Source: Salinimicrobium sp035607535 (lineage in GTDB: Bacteria > Bacteroidota > Bacteroidia > Flavobacteriales > Flavobacteriaceae). Taken from it: 64,000 nucleotides of DNA. The DNA lies in the NCBI RefSeq assembly GCF_035607535.1, contig NZ_JAYDZX010000017.1, forward strand, positions 363,465 to 427,464. The letters run 5' to 3'. Made by a program: the position numbers and the translations under genes. This document shows, one piece after another, positions 34,128 through 43,408 of this stretch. Positions within the stretch are counted from its first letter, which is position 1, and each line of letters starts with the position of its first letter. Below the pieces are notes generated by a model. That model was not told the DNA's origin and searched no databases. It saw nothing but the letters and a program-made list of their open reading frames with translations.

Positions 34128-35054
34128 TTGCAAATATCTTACAATCAAATCGAGGACTTTCTGAATTGTAAAGGAATTGCGTTTTCTATAAAAGGAAATT
34201 TACAATCTAATTATAAAATCTGTTCCTTGTTTTACCCAGAGTCAAATGGTTTTTATTTTGTAATTGGAAATAATTTAAATTCTAAAATTAAAAAATCTCT
34301 TATTTTATCATCAACAAATTTTGAGATTAGTAAGGATAATGCGATGCTCGTTATTAATGAAAATCCGCAAGTAGTATATTATATGATTACGGATTATTAT
34401 TTTGGAGAGAAATCCACAGGTGAAGTTTGTAAAACTGCTGTTATACATAAGAATGCAATAATCGGAAAGAATGTCCAAATAGATTCTTATGCAGTCCTAG
34501 GTAATTGTGTTATTGGGAATAATACAATTATAAAAAGTCATTCTGTGATTACCGATAACTCTTGCATAGGGCAAAATGTTATTATTGAACCACATTGTAC
34601 AGTTGGTGCCACAGGTACGGCCTGGGCAATGGGTGGAGATGGGGTAAAGATCAAGCAACCTCAATTGGGGGGAGTGATAGTTAAAGACAATTGTTTTTTA
34701 GGTGCAAATTCCACAATAGTAAGAGGCTCTCTTAATGAAAAGACCACCATAGGAGAAAATACAATTATTGCCCCAGGAGCTAGAATAGGTCATGGTACTC
34801 AAATAGGTAAGAGTGTGCATTTTGCTAATAATGTGGTAACAGGCGGAAATTCGAAAATAAATGACTTTTGTTTTGTGGGCTCTTCCGTCACATTCAGACC
34901 AAAGGTTGAGGTTCATCCTTTTACTGTAGTTGGTGCAGGAGCAGTAGTAGTTAAAAATACTTCCAAAGAAAATTCACTCTTAATTGGGGTACCTGCAAAA
35001 GAGACAACTTCTAAGAATAACTTAACTGGAGTTCCAAGTTATAAAAGAAAGTAA
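34128..35054 (+). CDS. LpxD-like hexapeptide-repeat acyltransferase
   Basis: A 308-residue left-handed beta-helix acyltransferase with an N-terminal domain of about 100 residues. Hexapeptide repeats run from about residue 108 (AVIHKNAIIGKNVQIDS). The LpxD-like catalytic area EPHCTVGATGTAWAMGGDG is followed by more repeats (GENTIIAPGARIGHGTQIGK). The start codon is TTG at 34128, giving MQISYNQIEDFL. It resembles UDP-3-O-acylglucosamine N-acyltransferase but lies in a sugar-modification cassette with a DegT aminotransferase. N-acylation of an amino-sugar is therefore more likely than lipid A synthesis. This is inference from neighbours. Confidence 0.75.
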   Translation: MQISYNQIEDFLNCKGIAFSIKGNLQSNYKICSLFYPESNGFYFVIGNNLNSKIKKSLILSSTNFEISKDNAMLVINENPQVVYYMITDYYFGEKSTGEVCKTAVIHKNAIIGKNVQIDSYAVLGNCVIGNNTIIKSHSVITDNSCIGQNVIIEPHCTVGATGTAWAMGGDGVKIKQPQLGGVIVKDNCFLGANSTIVRGSLNEKTTIGENTIIAPGARIGHGTQIGKSVHFANNVVTGGNSKINDFCFVGSSVTFRPKVEVHPFTVVGAGAVVVKNTSKENSLLIGVPAKETTSKNNLTGVPSYKRK

Positions 35055-35555
35055 ATGAAAAATTTCTTATCAATTTCTCCGGATGTTCAAATAGGAAAAA
35101 ATGTTGAAATCCATCCTATGGCTATTATAGAAGAAAATTCTGTAATAGGAGATAATACAATAATCGGCCCTTTTTGTATTATAAGAAAAGGTGCGAGAAT
35201 TGGAGCTAACTGTAAATTTACCGCTTATTGTGAAATTCGGGAAAATGTAATAATAGGTGATAATACAAGTTTTGGAAGTAGGTGCACCATTTCTGCTAAT
35301 GCTAAAATTGGTAAAAATGTTGTAGTTAAATATAGTTTTGTCTTAACGGATACTCCGAATTTGGAGAAAGGAAGTATTAAAGAGGTAGGATCAATTGGAG
35401 ATGGTGCCTTAATAGGTGCGAATGTTACCCTGATGCCTGGTTTTTCTATAGGGAAGGAAAGTATAATCGGTGCATGTTCACAAATTAGATCTAATATAGG
35501 GGATAAAGAAATATGGTATGGGAATCCCGCCAAATTTTTCAAAATGAATGAATAA
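35055..35555 (+). CDS. hexapeptide-repeat acetyltransferase
   Basis: A 166-residue left-handed beta-helix protein without an extra N-terminal domain. Repeats are GKNVEIHPMAIIEENSVIGD, NTIIGPFCIIRKGARIGA, ENVIIGDNTSFGSRCTIS and GALIGANVTLMPGFSIGK. It follows the LpxD-like gene with no gap, so the two form a unit. An FdtC- or WecD-like sugar N- or O-acetyltransferase is likely. The histidine expected as a catalytic base is not obvious, but a late IGACSQIRSN turn and the GNPAKFF tail are family-like. Confidence 0.82.
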   Translation: MKNFLSISPDVQIGKNVEIHPMAIIEENSVIGDNTIIGPFCIIRKGARIGANCKFTAYCEIRENVIIGDNTSFGSRCTISANAKIGKNVVVKYSFVLTDTPNLEKGSIKEVGSIGDGALIGANVTLMPGFSIGKESIIGACSQIRSNIGDKEIWYGNPAKFFKMNE

Positions 35556-35564
35556 AAAGGATAA

Positions 35565-36608
35565 ATGGACTTCCAGGATTTCAAAAAAAAGTATCAAAAG
35601 CTTAAGCCTCATGAGTATTCTAATTCAGTTCCGTCCGAGCCTCTAGTAAGTATTTGTGTCCAGACCTACCAGCATGTCAGTTACATAAAAGATTGTCTGG
35701 AAGGAGTTTTAAAACAAAAAACCAATTTCCCTTTTGAAATTCTAGTTGGAGAAGATGATAGTACCGATGGAACCCGAGATATCTGTGTGGAATATGCAGA
35801 AAGGTATCCTGATAAGATAAGACTTTTTCTTCATCATCGGCAGAATAATATATATATAAATGGAAGACCCACAGGGAGGTTTAACTTTATATATAATATG
35901 TCCTCTGCCCGAGGAAAGTTTATCGCATTTTGCGAAGGTGATGATTACTGGGTCGATCCCCTAAAACTTCAGAAACAGGTTGATTGTTTAGAAAACAATG
36001 AAGATCTCGTTTTAAATTTTCATGAAGCGAAAATCATTAATAACAATGAAACTATTCAAGACTGTTATGTCAATCCATCTCTCAGGGGTGTTTTGAACAA
36101 TAGGAGATTGAAAGAAGGTCCTTATATTTTACCATTAACTCTGTGTTTTCGAAATGTAATAAAAGATTTTCCAGAAGAATTTTTTAAAGTACTTAACGGT
36201 GATGTTTTTTTATTAAGCATGTTGGGGAATTTTGGGAAGGGATATTTTATTTCAGACTTAGGAAAAGCTTGTTACAGGCATCACGGTTCCGGTATGTGGA
36301 GTTCCCAAAGTGAGATAAAAAAATTGGTGAATCAATTAACTACTTATTATTGGCTAAAAGTTTTTTATGATAAAAAAGGCGACACATTGATGGCGCAATA
36401 TTTTTATGATAAATATTATTCCAGAAGTTTTTATTTCATGGAACATCTATTTTCTTTTAACCAAGACCTTCAGGTGAGTAATCGCTTTTTCCTTGACAAA
36501 CACTACATGATGTCATTCTGGTATACCCTTTATAAGGGGACGAAAAAAGCAACTGGTAAAGGTCATTTTTTCCGAAGGAAATTTTTAAATAGCCTAAGTA
36601 AAGTTTGA
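35565..36608 (+). CDS. glycosyltransferase family 2 protein
   Basis: A 347-residue GT-A enzyme. VSICVQTYQHVSYIKDCLEG, EILVGEDDSTDGTRDI and ARGKFIAFCEGDDYWVDPLKL carry the donor-site acidic residues and the DxD-like GDD. This variant (EGDDYW) is common in O-antigen and teichoic-type transferases. There are no membrane helices. The ATG at 35565 lies 9 bp past the acetyltransferase. The acceptor and donor are unknown. Confidence 0.88.
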   Translation: MDFQDFKKKYQKLKPHEYSNSVPSEPLVSICVQTYQHVSYIKDCLEGVLKQKTNFPFEILVGEDDSTDGTRDICVEYAERYPDKIRLFLHHRQNNIYINGRPTGRFNFIYNMSSARGKFIAFCEGDDYWVDPLKLQKQVDCLENNEDLVLNFHEAKIINNNETIQDCYVNPSLRGVLNNRRLKEGPYILPLTLCFRNVIKDFPEEFFKVLNGDVFLLSMLGNFGKGYFISDLGKACYRHHGSGMWSSQSEIKKLVNQLTTYYWLKVFYDKKGDTLMAQYFYDKYYSRSFYFMEHLFSFNQDLQVSNRFFLDKHYMMSFWYTLYKGTKKATGKGHFFRRKFLNSLSKV

Positions 36609-36640
36609 AAAATAAACCCTTGTGAAATTAGCTATAGCGA

Positions 36641-37549
36641 ATGAATAATGAGGTTTTGTTTTCTGTCATCATTCCTACCTACAATCGGGGGAATTATCTA
36701 AAAAAGGCCATTTTAAGTGTAATTAATCAGGAATATGAAAATTGGGAACTTTTAATAATAGACGATGGTTCAACTGATAATACTAACCATATAGTTTCTC
36801 AGTTTAAAGATCCAAGGATCAAATATTTTTACAAGCAAAATGAAGAAAGAAGTATAGCCAGAAATTTTGGAATTCAAAATGCTCAAGGAGAATATATTTG
36901 CTTTCTTGATAGCGATGATGTTTTTTATTCTAACCATTTATCAGTACTGTATAAAAATATTCAATTGCGTGAATTTCCCGAAGGAATGTTCCATACTCAG
37001 ATCATTAAGAATATAAAGGGAGAAAATAAAAAGGAAAACTGGTTTAGAGGGTTGAACAATAAAGAGGTGGTTGAGAAATTGATTCAAGGAAAGGCCTTAT
37101 ATATGAATGGAATTTGTATTTCAAAAAGGTTATTTGAAAGAGAATTTTTTCCTTCTCAATTTTCATATTGGGAAGATCAACATTTATGGATCAGATTATT
37201 AAAAGATCATTCCTTTTTTTCGATTGATGACATAACTTCTCAGTGGAATATTGGTAAGGATAATTCAACATTTGATATTTTCAAAAAAAGGTCTTTAAAA
37301 AAACTGGATAAATACCTGGGGTGTATTGATCATTTAGAGAAAGACCTTATGTCAAAAGGAAAATTAATGTCGAAAGATAAAATAGATTTTCTTAATCTGA
37401 AATTAAAGAAGGCTTCTGTTTTTATAGAAATTCAACCGAAGTATTATTTTTTAAACTTAAAACAGTTCATTATATGTTCAAAATATATCAATTCTAAGGA
37501 GCTTTTAAAACTCTATTTTAAATTATTTAAAAAAGGAATAAGAGAATGA
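36641..37549 (+). CDS. glycosyltransferase family 2 protein
   Basis: A 302-residue GT2 enzyme starting MNNEVLFSVIIPTYNRGNYL. The nucleotide-binding loop is LLIIDDGSTDNTN, and the DxD-equivalent is GEYICFLDSDDVF (about 85-97). WEDQHLWIRLLKDH is the base-containing region. The C-terminal 70 residues are basic and aromatic. Its stop overlaps the ATG of the next gene (ATGA). Confidence 0.9.
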   Translation: MNNEVLFSVIIPTYNRGNYLKKAILSVINQEYENWELLIIDDGSTDNTNHIVSQFKDPRIKYFYKQNEERSIARNFGIQNAQGEYICFLDSDDVFYSNHLSVLYKNIQLREFPEGMFHTQIIKNIKGENKKENWFRGLNNKEVVEKLIQGKALYMNGICISKRLFEREFFPSQFSYWEDQHLWIRLLKDHSFFSIDDITSQWNIGKDNSTFDIFKKRSLKKLDKYLGCIDHLEKDLMSKGKLMSKDKIDFLNLKLKKASVFIEIQPKYYFLNLKQFIICSKYINSKELLKLYFKLFKKGIRE

Positions 37550-38649
37550 ATATTGCCCTAGTATCTCCTTCCCGTAATGCTTATTCTGAAACTTTTATTA
37601 AGGCTCATACAAACTATTTGAAAGGTAATATCTTTCATTATTATTCAGGGGAAGTGCCTACGAAATTAGAAGGAGGGTTAGTTATTAATTCACGAAAGAA
37701 GCGAATTCTTGATATTGTTAAGGGGCATTACAGGCTAAACCAATTCTCTTTGGAAGAACAGGCATTAATTACTTCTTTTAAAAAGAATAAGATTGAACTT
37801 GTTTTTGCCGAATATGGAGGGACTGGTGAAATGATGGTGCCAGTGTGTAAAGAGCTAAAAATCCCTTTAATCGTTCACTTTCATGGTTTTGATGCAGCCC
37901 GCAAAGATCAGTTGGACATTTACGAGAATTATAGAAGTGTATTTGAATATGCCGAATATATCATTTGTGTTTCCAGAAAAATGGAAAAAGACCTATTGGA
38001 TTTGGGATGTCCAAGAAGTAAACTGAAATACAATGTATATGGCCCGCATTCTGATTTTCTAAAGATTAGCCCAAAGTTCTCAAAACCTCAATTCATTGCG
38101 GTTGGTAGGTTTGTAGATAAAAAGGCACCTTACTATTTAATTCTTTCTTTTCTGGAGGTTGTAAAGGAGTTTAAGGAGGCGAAACTGATTATTGCCGGGG
38201 ATGGGGAGTTGTGGAATACATGTAAAAATCTTAGAGATTTTTATGGTCTTAAAGATCATGTGGAGCTTCCCGGAATAATTAACCCCGGCCAATTCCAAAA
38301 ATACCTGGATGAATCATTAGCTTTTGTACAACATTCTGTAACAGCTGAAAATGGTGACACTGAAGGTACCCCGGTATCAATCCTGGAAGCAAGTGCAGCA
38401 GGCCTGCCAGTAATTGCAACGAAACATGCAGGAATTCCTGATATAATTATACACGGGGAAACCGGTTTACTGGTAGAGGAGCATGATGTGAAGAGTATGG
38501 CGGAAAATTTGAAAAGGGTTTTAAGGGATCGATCCATAGCTAGAGAACTTGGAGAAAAAGGAAAACAAAATATAATTGAGAATTATACTATAGGTCGTCA
38601 TATTTCAGTATTAGACGGCCTTATACAAAAAGCAGTTCAAAATAGTTAA
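37546..38649 (+). CDS. glycosyltransferase family 4 protein
   Basis: A 367-residue GT-B enzyme. It begins MNIALVSPSRNAYSETFIKA; the SETFI motif is typical of colanic- or amylovoran-type GT4 transferases. The acceptor domain includes IPLIVHFHGFDA. In the donor domain are FIAVGRFVDKKAPYYL, KLIIAGDGELW and the E-x7-E motif in GTPVSILEASAAGLPVIAT. It is translationally coupled to the genes on both sides (ATGA and TAATG). Confidence 0.92.
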   Translation: MNIALVSPSRNAYSETFIKAHTNYLKGNIFHYYSGEVPTKLEGGLVINSRKKRILDIVKGHYRLNQFSLEEQALITSFKKNKIELVFAEYGGTGEMMVPVCKELKIPLIVHFHGFDAARKDQLDIYENYRSVFEYAEYIICVSRKMEKDLLDLGCPRSKLKYNVYGPHSDFLKISPKFSKPQFIAVGRFVDKKAPYYLILSFLEVVKEFKEAKLIIAGDGELWNTCKNLRDFYGLKDHVELPGIINPGQFQKYLDESLAFVQHSVTAENGDTEGTPVSILEASAAGLPVIATKHAGIPDIIIHGETGLLVEEHDVKSMAENLKRVLRDRSIARELGEKGKQNIIENYTIGRHISVLDGLIQKAVQNS

Positions 38650-39452
38650 TGAAGAACTTAGATCACTTTTTGATTACCAGATTCAACTTAAAAAAAGAAG
38701 ACTGGAGAAAAGATAAAAACTCAGAGGAAGTTTTGAACGAAAAATGGTTAACCAATCGGATCGAACTTTTTAAAAATTTTTGCCTACCCTCTGTACTGGG
38801 GCAGACTACAAAAAAATTTACATGGCTTATTTTTTTTGAAGAAAATTCCGGAAGTGAAATCCAGAGGTTAACTGAGGAAATTAAGAGTTATCCTTTTATT
38901 GAACCCCTTAGGGTTAATGGTTACACAGAATTTCAAATAAGGCTTTCAGGATTAATAGAGGAACGAGTGTCAAAAGACTCAAAGTTTGTACTTACCACAA
39001 GACTTGATAATGATGATGCATTGAACAAAGATTTTATGTTTGAGCTTCAGAAATCTGTAAATATTCCAATACATAATAAAGTTTTGCATTTCCCTCGTGG
39101 TCTGTTTCTTGATCTTCGTAATAATAATCGATTAGCATCTTCCTACTACCCGCTTAACCAGTTTGTTAGCCTGTTAGAAAATAGAGAAAAGGAACTTAAA
39201 ACAGTTTTTTGCACTGAACATGACAAGTGGGATAGTGAATTTATGATCTACCCTGTTGACCTTAAGGATGCATGGCTACAGGTGACACATAGTAAAAACA
39301 TGGCTAATAGGTTTAAAGGTGATCTGGTCTTTTCCTCCCGGTTAAAAAGTGTTCCGGTAAAGAAACTTTCATTTGGCATTGAGTATAACTTAAATGTACT
39401 TTATTACAGGCTTAAAAAGCAAATATTGAAGAATTACCGCAAAGCAGTTTAA
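38649..39452 (+). CDS. putative rhamnosyl transferase family protein
   Basis: A 267-residue protein of the putative rhamnosyltransferase family (DUF-type). Recognisable pieces are HFLITRFNLK at the start, FCLPSVLGQTTKKFTWLIFF, and FVLTTRLDNDDALNKDFM, where the TRLDNDDA block is the DxD-like site. DAWLQVTHSKNMANRF near residue 210 matches the family's late motif. The true sugar is unproven. It sits between a GT4 and a GT2 gene, separated by only a few bases. Confidence 0.8.
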   Translation: MKNLDHFLITRFNLKKEDWRKDKNSEEVLNEKWLTNRIELFKNFCLPSVLGQTTKKFTWLIFFEENSGSEIQRLTEEIKSYPFIEPLRVNGYTEFQIRLSGLIEERVSKDSKFVLTTRLDNDDALNKDFMFELQKSVNIPIHNKVLHFPRGLFLDLRNNNRLASSYYPLNQFVSLLENREKELKTVFCTEHDKWDSEFMIYPVDLKDAWLQVTHSKNMANRFKGDLVFSSRLKSVPVKKLSFGIEYNLNVLYYRLKKQILKNYRKAV

Positions 39453-40397
39453 GTGCAGCCATTAATTTCTATTATTATTCCAACCTTTAATCGTGCCCAT
39501 TTGCTTGGGGAAACATTAGATTCTATAATTTCTCAAACTTATACGGATTGGGAGTGTTTGGTAATTGATGATGGCTCTACCGATAATACGGGAGAGCTTA
39601 TGGAATTCTATCAAAATTTAGATTCCAGAATTATCTATTATAAACGGCCTAAAAATCGAAAAAAAGGTGCAAATGCCTGCAGGAATTATGGATTCGAAAG
39701 ATGTAAGGGAGAATATGTCAATTGGTTTGATGATGACGATTTAATGCATCCAAAAAAACTTGAGGTGCAAAAAGTAGCACTTTCTGAAAGTGATTTTCCA
39801 TTTTGTGTATGTAAAGCGGTTACGTTCAAAAATTCTCGTAAAAATATTGAAGGACTCAGATTTATGAGGCAGAATTCAGCCACACCTTTTCAGGATTATT
39901 TAGAAATGAATATTGGATGGATGACACCTTCTGTATTATGGAGAAAAAAAACCTTAGAAAATCTGAAATATCTCTTTGATGAAGATCTCAGGGCAGCACA
40001 AGAATGGGAATTCCATTCAAGGGTTTTAGCACAGTATCCAAATTACCATAGTTTAGAAGAAAGTTTAGATTTTATTAGAAAACATAACCAAAGTATTACT
40101 TATCAGGAAAATGAAAAAGAGCGAAGCTGGCACTATTTTTTAGCGAGGTTAAAAATATACAGAAATAAAAATCTGAAGTATGGGGTACAAGCTGATAATT
40201 TCTTAAAAAAATATCTCTTGAATAGCTTTAAAAAATTGATCCGTTCTAGAAGTCCCTATGTATTTAATGCTTTTGTAAAATTTATCATTCCTGAGAACCG
40301 CATGACCTTTTCAATTAAATTTTATGCTTTTCTTTCTATAATTAGTTACAGAATAATAGGTAAAGGAAATAACATACATCAAAAGATAAGGTTTTAA
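39453..40397 (+). CDS. glycosyltransferase family 2 protein (CRNYGF paralogue 1)
   Basis: A 314-residue GT2 enzyme with GTG start. It shows LISIIIPTFNRAHLLGETLD, CLVIDDGSTDNTGEL, then KGANACRNYGFERCKGEYVNWFDDDD. The CRNYG/KGEY/DDDD run is shared with three other GT2 genes in the next 6 kb, so these are likely paralogues. The base region is AAQEWEFHSRVLAQ. No membrane helix is present. Confidence 0.9.
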   Translation: MQPLISIIIPTFNRAHLLGETLDSIISQTYTDWECLVIDDGSTDNTGELMEFYQNLDSRIIYYKRPKNRKKGANACRNYGFERCKGEYVNWFDDDDLMHPKKLEVQKVALSESDFPFCVCKAVTFKNSRKNIEGLRFMRQNSATPFQDYLEMNIGWMTPSVLWRKKTLENLKYLFDEDLRAAQEWEFHSRVLAQYPNYHSLEESLDFIRKHNQSITYQENEKERSWHYFLARLKIYRNKNLKYGVQADNFLKKYLLNSFKKLIRSRSPYVFNAFVKFIIPENRMTFSIKFYAFLSIISYRIIGKGNNIHQKIRF

Positions 40398-40398
40398 T

Positions 40399-41325
40399 AT
40401 GAATCCTTTGGTTTCTATTATTATTCCAACTTACAACAGACCATCACTTCTGGCAGCCACCCTAGGATCTGTATTGGAGCAGGAATATAAGCATTGGGAA
40501 TGTCTGGTAATTGACGATGGTTCTTCCAGAGAGGTGATAGACCAGGCAGAAGATATTTGTCTAAAGGATTCACGCATAAAATTTTTCAACCGTCCCAATC
40601 ATTGTAATCAGGGAGCAAGTGCTTGCCGTAATTATGGATTTTCAAAAGCTCAGGGGGAACTTATCCAATTTTTAGATGACGATGACCTACTGGATAAAAG
40701 AAAGTTGGCAGAACAGGTTAAGCTATATACCAGGAATGATCATTTAACTTTATTTACCGGTCAATGGGGTGGTTTTACAGATGATAAGGATTTAAAAAGC
40801 CGCTTTAAATTTAGCTATCATTCTTACCGGAATTTTAAGAAAGGAGCTGGTCTGTTAAGTACTTTTGGGCTCTACAACGAATATTTTCCTGTAAATGTTT
40901 ACCTGACTCCTCGTCCTTTAATGGAAAAAGCAGGACTATGGAATGAAGACCTCAATAATAATGATGATGCGGAATTTTTCACCCGTGTAATTTTAAACTC
41001 TAAGAAAATAATATTTACATCTGGTTCAAGAGTATATTATCGCTATTCTAGTCCAGGGAAATTAAGTGATTTAAACTCGGAAAAGAAGATTCAAAGTGTT
41101 TTAAAAAGCTGGAACTTGATTGAAGAACATATAAGGAATTCAAACTCAAGTCAAGCAAAAAAATATTATAAAAGAGCGAAGGATAATTTGTTCAGATTTT
41201 TTGAGAAGGAGAGACCAGATATTCTATCTACTCGACCAGAATTTTTTGAAGCAAGGAGCGATTATTCAAGTAGATATTATAGATCTAAAAATAGATTGAG
41301 GAAAATATTAAAAAGATTGGTTTAA
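40399..41325 (+). CDS. glycosyltransferase family 2 protein (CRNYGF paralogue 2)
   Basis: A 308-residue GT2 enzyme. LVSIIIPTYNRPSLLAATLG, CLVIDDGSSREVID, GASACRNYGFSKAQGELIQFLDDDD and NNDDAEFFTRVILN correspond position by position to the gene before it. The ATG follows the previous stop after one base. The C-terminus is basic (RSKNRLRKILKRL), perhaps membrane-associating. Confidence 0.9.
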   Translation: MNPLVSIIIPTYNRPSLLAATLGSVLEQEYKHWECLVIDDGSSREVIDQAEDICLKDSRIKFFNRPNHCNQGASACRNYGFSKAQGELIQFLDDDDLLDKRKLAEQVKLYTRNDHLTLFTGQWGGFTDDKDLKSRFKFSYHSYRNFKKGAGLLSTFGLYNEYFPVNVYLTPRPLMEKAGLWNEDLNNNDDAEFFTRVILNSKKIIFTSGSRVYYRYSSPGKLSDLNSEKKIQSVLKSWNLIEEHIRNSNSSQAKKYYKRAKDNLFRFFEKERPDILSTRPEFFEARSDYSSRYYRSKNRLRKILKRLV

Positions 41326-41330
41326 GTTTT

Positions 41331-42581
41331 ATGAAACCAGATCAACAAAGTATTCTTTTCAAAATTTGGAAGTACCCTCAACTTTCGGAAACCTTTATAA
41401 CTGCACAAATTATCACCGCCATAAAATGTGGTTATAGAGTAAACATTTTGGTAGAGGACTTGTGTAGTATTGAGGACAGTAAACAGAATCACCTCTTCGA
41501 AAAATACGGTCTTAAGGAAAGAATAATTCTGGAGGATTACGGCATTCCTTCAGGGAAGATAAGTCGTTATTTTCTGGCCATGGGTTTAGTGATTTATAAT
41601 CTTCCTTCTTTAAAGAAGCTAAGACAATTTTTAAAGAGAAAGAAAAAATTTGAAGTAAGGTATATATACGAATTCCATTTCTATGGGAAATTAAAAGACT
41701 ATGATTTAATTCATGTTCAATTTGGGACCAATGCCAGGCCATTGGATCTGTTCAAAAAAATAGGTTTAATAACCTCCAAATTAATCGTTTCTTTTCACGG
41801 ACATGATCTTTACTTTCCGATAAATGGAAGAATTTCAGAGGAAGGATATTATGATGTACTTTTTAAAACTGCGGATCTTTTAGCGGTTAACACTAGATTT
41901 TTAAAAGATATTTTGATCCGTTTAATGGCGCCACATGAAAAAATAGTAACCATTCCAGTTGCGGTTGATACAGAGTATTTTTTTCCTTTAAAACAAAATA
42001 CTAATGAATTGGATCGGGGCATTCAACTTATCAGTGTTGGTAGGTTGGTCAAATATAAAGGTCATCGTTATGGAATCGAATGTGTGAGAAAATTGAAAGA
42101 AAAAGGTTACTTAGTTAAATATACTATAGTAGGAGAAGGAAATCAGGAATTGGAATTAAAGAATCTGATTAGTAAATATGATCTTAAAGAAAATATATTT
42201 TTAACTGGCAGAAAGTCCCAAAATGAAATAAGGAACCTAATGTGTAACAGTGAAATATTCTTAATGACCTCAATTACTGACCCTGATTACGGAGCCGAAA
42301 GTCAGGGTCTTGTAACTGCTGAAGCACAGGCCTGCGGTCTGCCTGTAATTGGATTCGGTTCTGGGGGTGTTAAATACACGATTTCGCAAGGAGAAACCGG
42401 TTTTATAGTTCCTGAAAAGGATGTAGAAGCTATGATGGAAAAGATTGAAGTATTAATTACAAATCCAGATTTAAGAAGGCGATTAGGAGAAAAGGCTCAG
42501 GAGTTTATTTGCGAGAATTTTTCTCAAAAGCATATTAATGAAGTCTGGAGAGAAACTTATAATAATTTAATTACTAGTTGA
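41331..42581 (+). CDS. glycosyltransferase family 4 protein
   Basis: A 416-residue GT-B enzyme. The FPxxSETFI-type N-terminus is present as KYPQLSETFITAQIITAI. The acceptor site includes KLIVSFHGHDLYFPI. The donor domain has LISVGRLVKYKGHRYGIECV, YTIVGEGNQELELKNLI and EAQACGLPVIGFGSGGVK with the E-x7-E. It ends with TGA overlapping the next ATG. It resembles WcaL/AmsK-like transferases; the sugar is unknown. Confidence 0.92.
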   Translation: MKPDQQSILFKIWKYPQLSETFITAQIITAIKCGYRVNILVEDLCSIEDSKQNHLFEKYGLKERIILEDYGIPSGKISRYFLAMGLVIYNLPSLKKLRQFLKRKKKFEVRYIYEFHFYGKLKDYDLIHVQFGTNARPLDLFKKIGLITSKLIVSFHGHDLYFPINGRISEEGYYDVLFKTADLLAVNTRFLKDILIRLMAPHEKIVTIPVAVDTEYFFPLKQNTNELDRGIQLISVGRLVKYKGHRYGIECVRKLKEKGYLVKYTIVGEGNQELELKNLISKYDLKENIFLTGRKSQNEIRNLMCNSEIFLMTSITDPDYGAESQGLVTAEAQACGLPVIGFGSGGVKYTISQGETGFIVPEKDVEAMMEKIEVLITNPDLRRRLGEKAQEFICENFSQKHINEVWRETYNNLITS

Positions 42582-43405
42582 TGCGACCACTTGTGTCTGT
42601 CATTATTCCTTGTTATAATGATTTTCTATTTATAGAGCAAGCTGTTCAGTCTGCTATAGATCAAACCTATTCTCAAAAGGAGATCATCGTAATAGACGAT
42701 GGTTCAGACCTAAGGACTAAGGCGGTTTTAAGAAAAATTAAACCTAAAATTGATCTTTTAATCACTCAGGTGAATTTAGGAGTTATTGAGGCAAGAAATA
42801 AAGCAATTAGTCAGGCCAAAGGACAGTATATTTTAACCTTAGATTCTGATGATTATTATGAGCCCACTTTTCTTGAAAAGGCAGTGGGAATATTGGATAA
42901 TAATTTGGAAGTAGGAATGGTTACCTGCTGGTTGACAATTAGAGATGAAAATGGAGTAAAATTAAGGGTTGATAAACCGACAGGCGGAAGTGCATACCAA
43001 GCATTATTTCAAAATAATGCTCCCGCCACCTTATTATATAGAAAAGTATGTTGGGAACAAGTTTCCGGTTACGATCTCAACTTGAAAAATGGTTATGAAG
43101 ACTGGGAGTATAATATTTCAGTATGTAAACGAGGGTGGGGTGTAGTTGTCCTACCTGAACCATTATATAATTTTAGAAAAAAGAAAATTTCCAGAAATGT
43201 ACAAGCTAAAAGGCATTATAGTGATATAAGGAATTATGTTTTTAAAAAACATAAAGATCTACTTGTAGAAAATATAGATAAAACTATTGATAATTTTTTC
43301 TTTATCATTGATTCAAAACAGAATGAGATTAGCAAATTAAGGAATTCCAGAGTTTATAAATTTTGGAAATCTTACATTAAGCCCATTAGAAGAAAAGTTT
43401 TGTAA
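42581..43405 (+). CDS. glycosyltransferase family 2 protein
   Basis: A 274-residue GT2 enzyme starting MRPLVSVIIPCYNDFLFIEQ, with EIIVIDDGSDLRTK, ARNKAISQAKGQYILTLDSDDYY (DxD equivalent) and NGYEDWEYNISVCKRG as the acidic base region. It differs from the CRNYGF paralogues in lacking that run. The start overlaps the preceding stop (TGATG). Confidence 0.9.
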   Translation: MRPLVSVIIPCYNDFLFIEQAVQSAIDQTYSQKEIIVIDDGSDLRTKAVLRKIKPKIDLLITQVNLGVIEARNKAISQAKGQYILTLDSDDYYEPTFLEKAVGILDNNLEVGMVTCWLTIRDENGVKLRVDKPTGGSAYQALFQNNAPATLLYRKVCWEQVSGYDLNLKNGYEDWEYNISVCKRGWGVVVLPEPLYNFRKKKISRNVQAKRHYSDIRNYVFKKHKDLLVENIDKTIDNFFFIIDSKQNEISKLRNSRVYKFWKSYIKPIRRKVL

Positions 43406-43408
43406 CCA

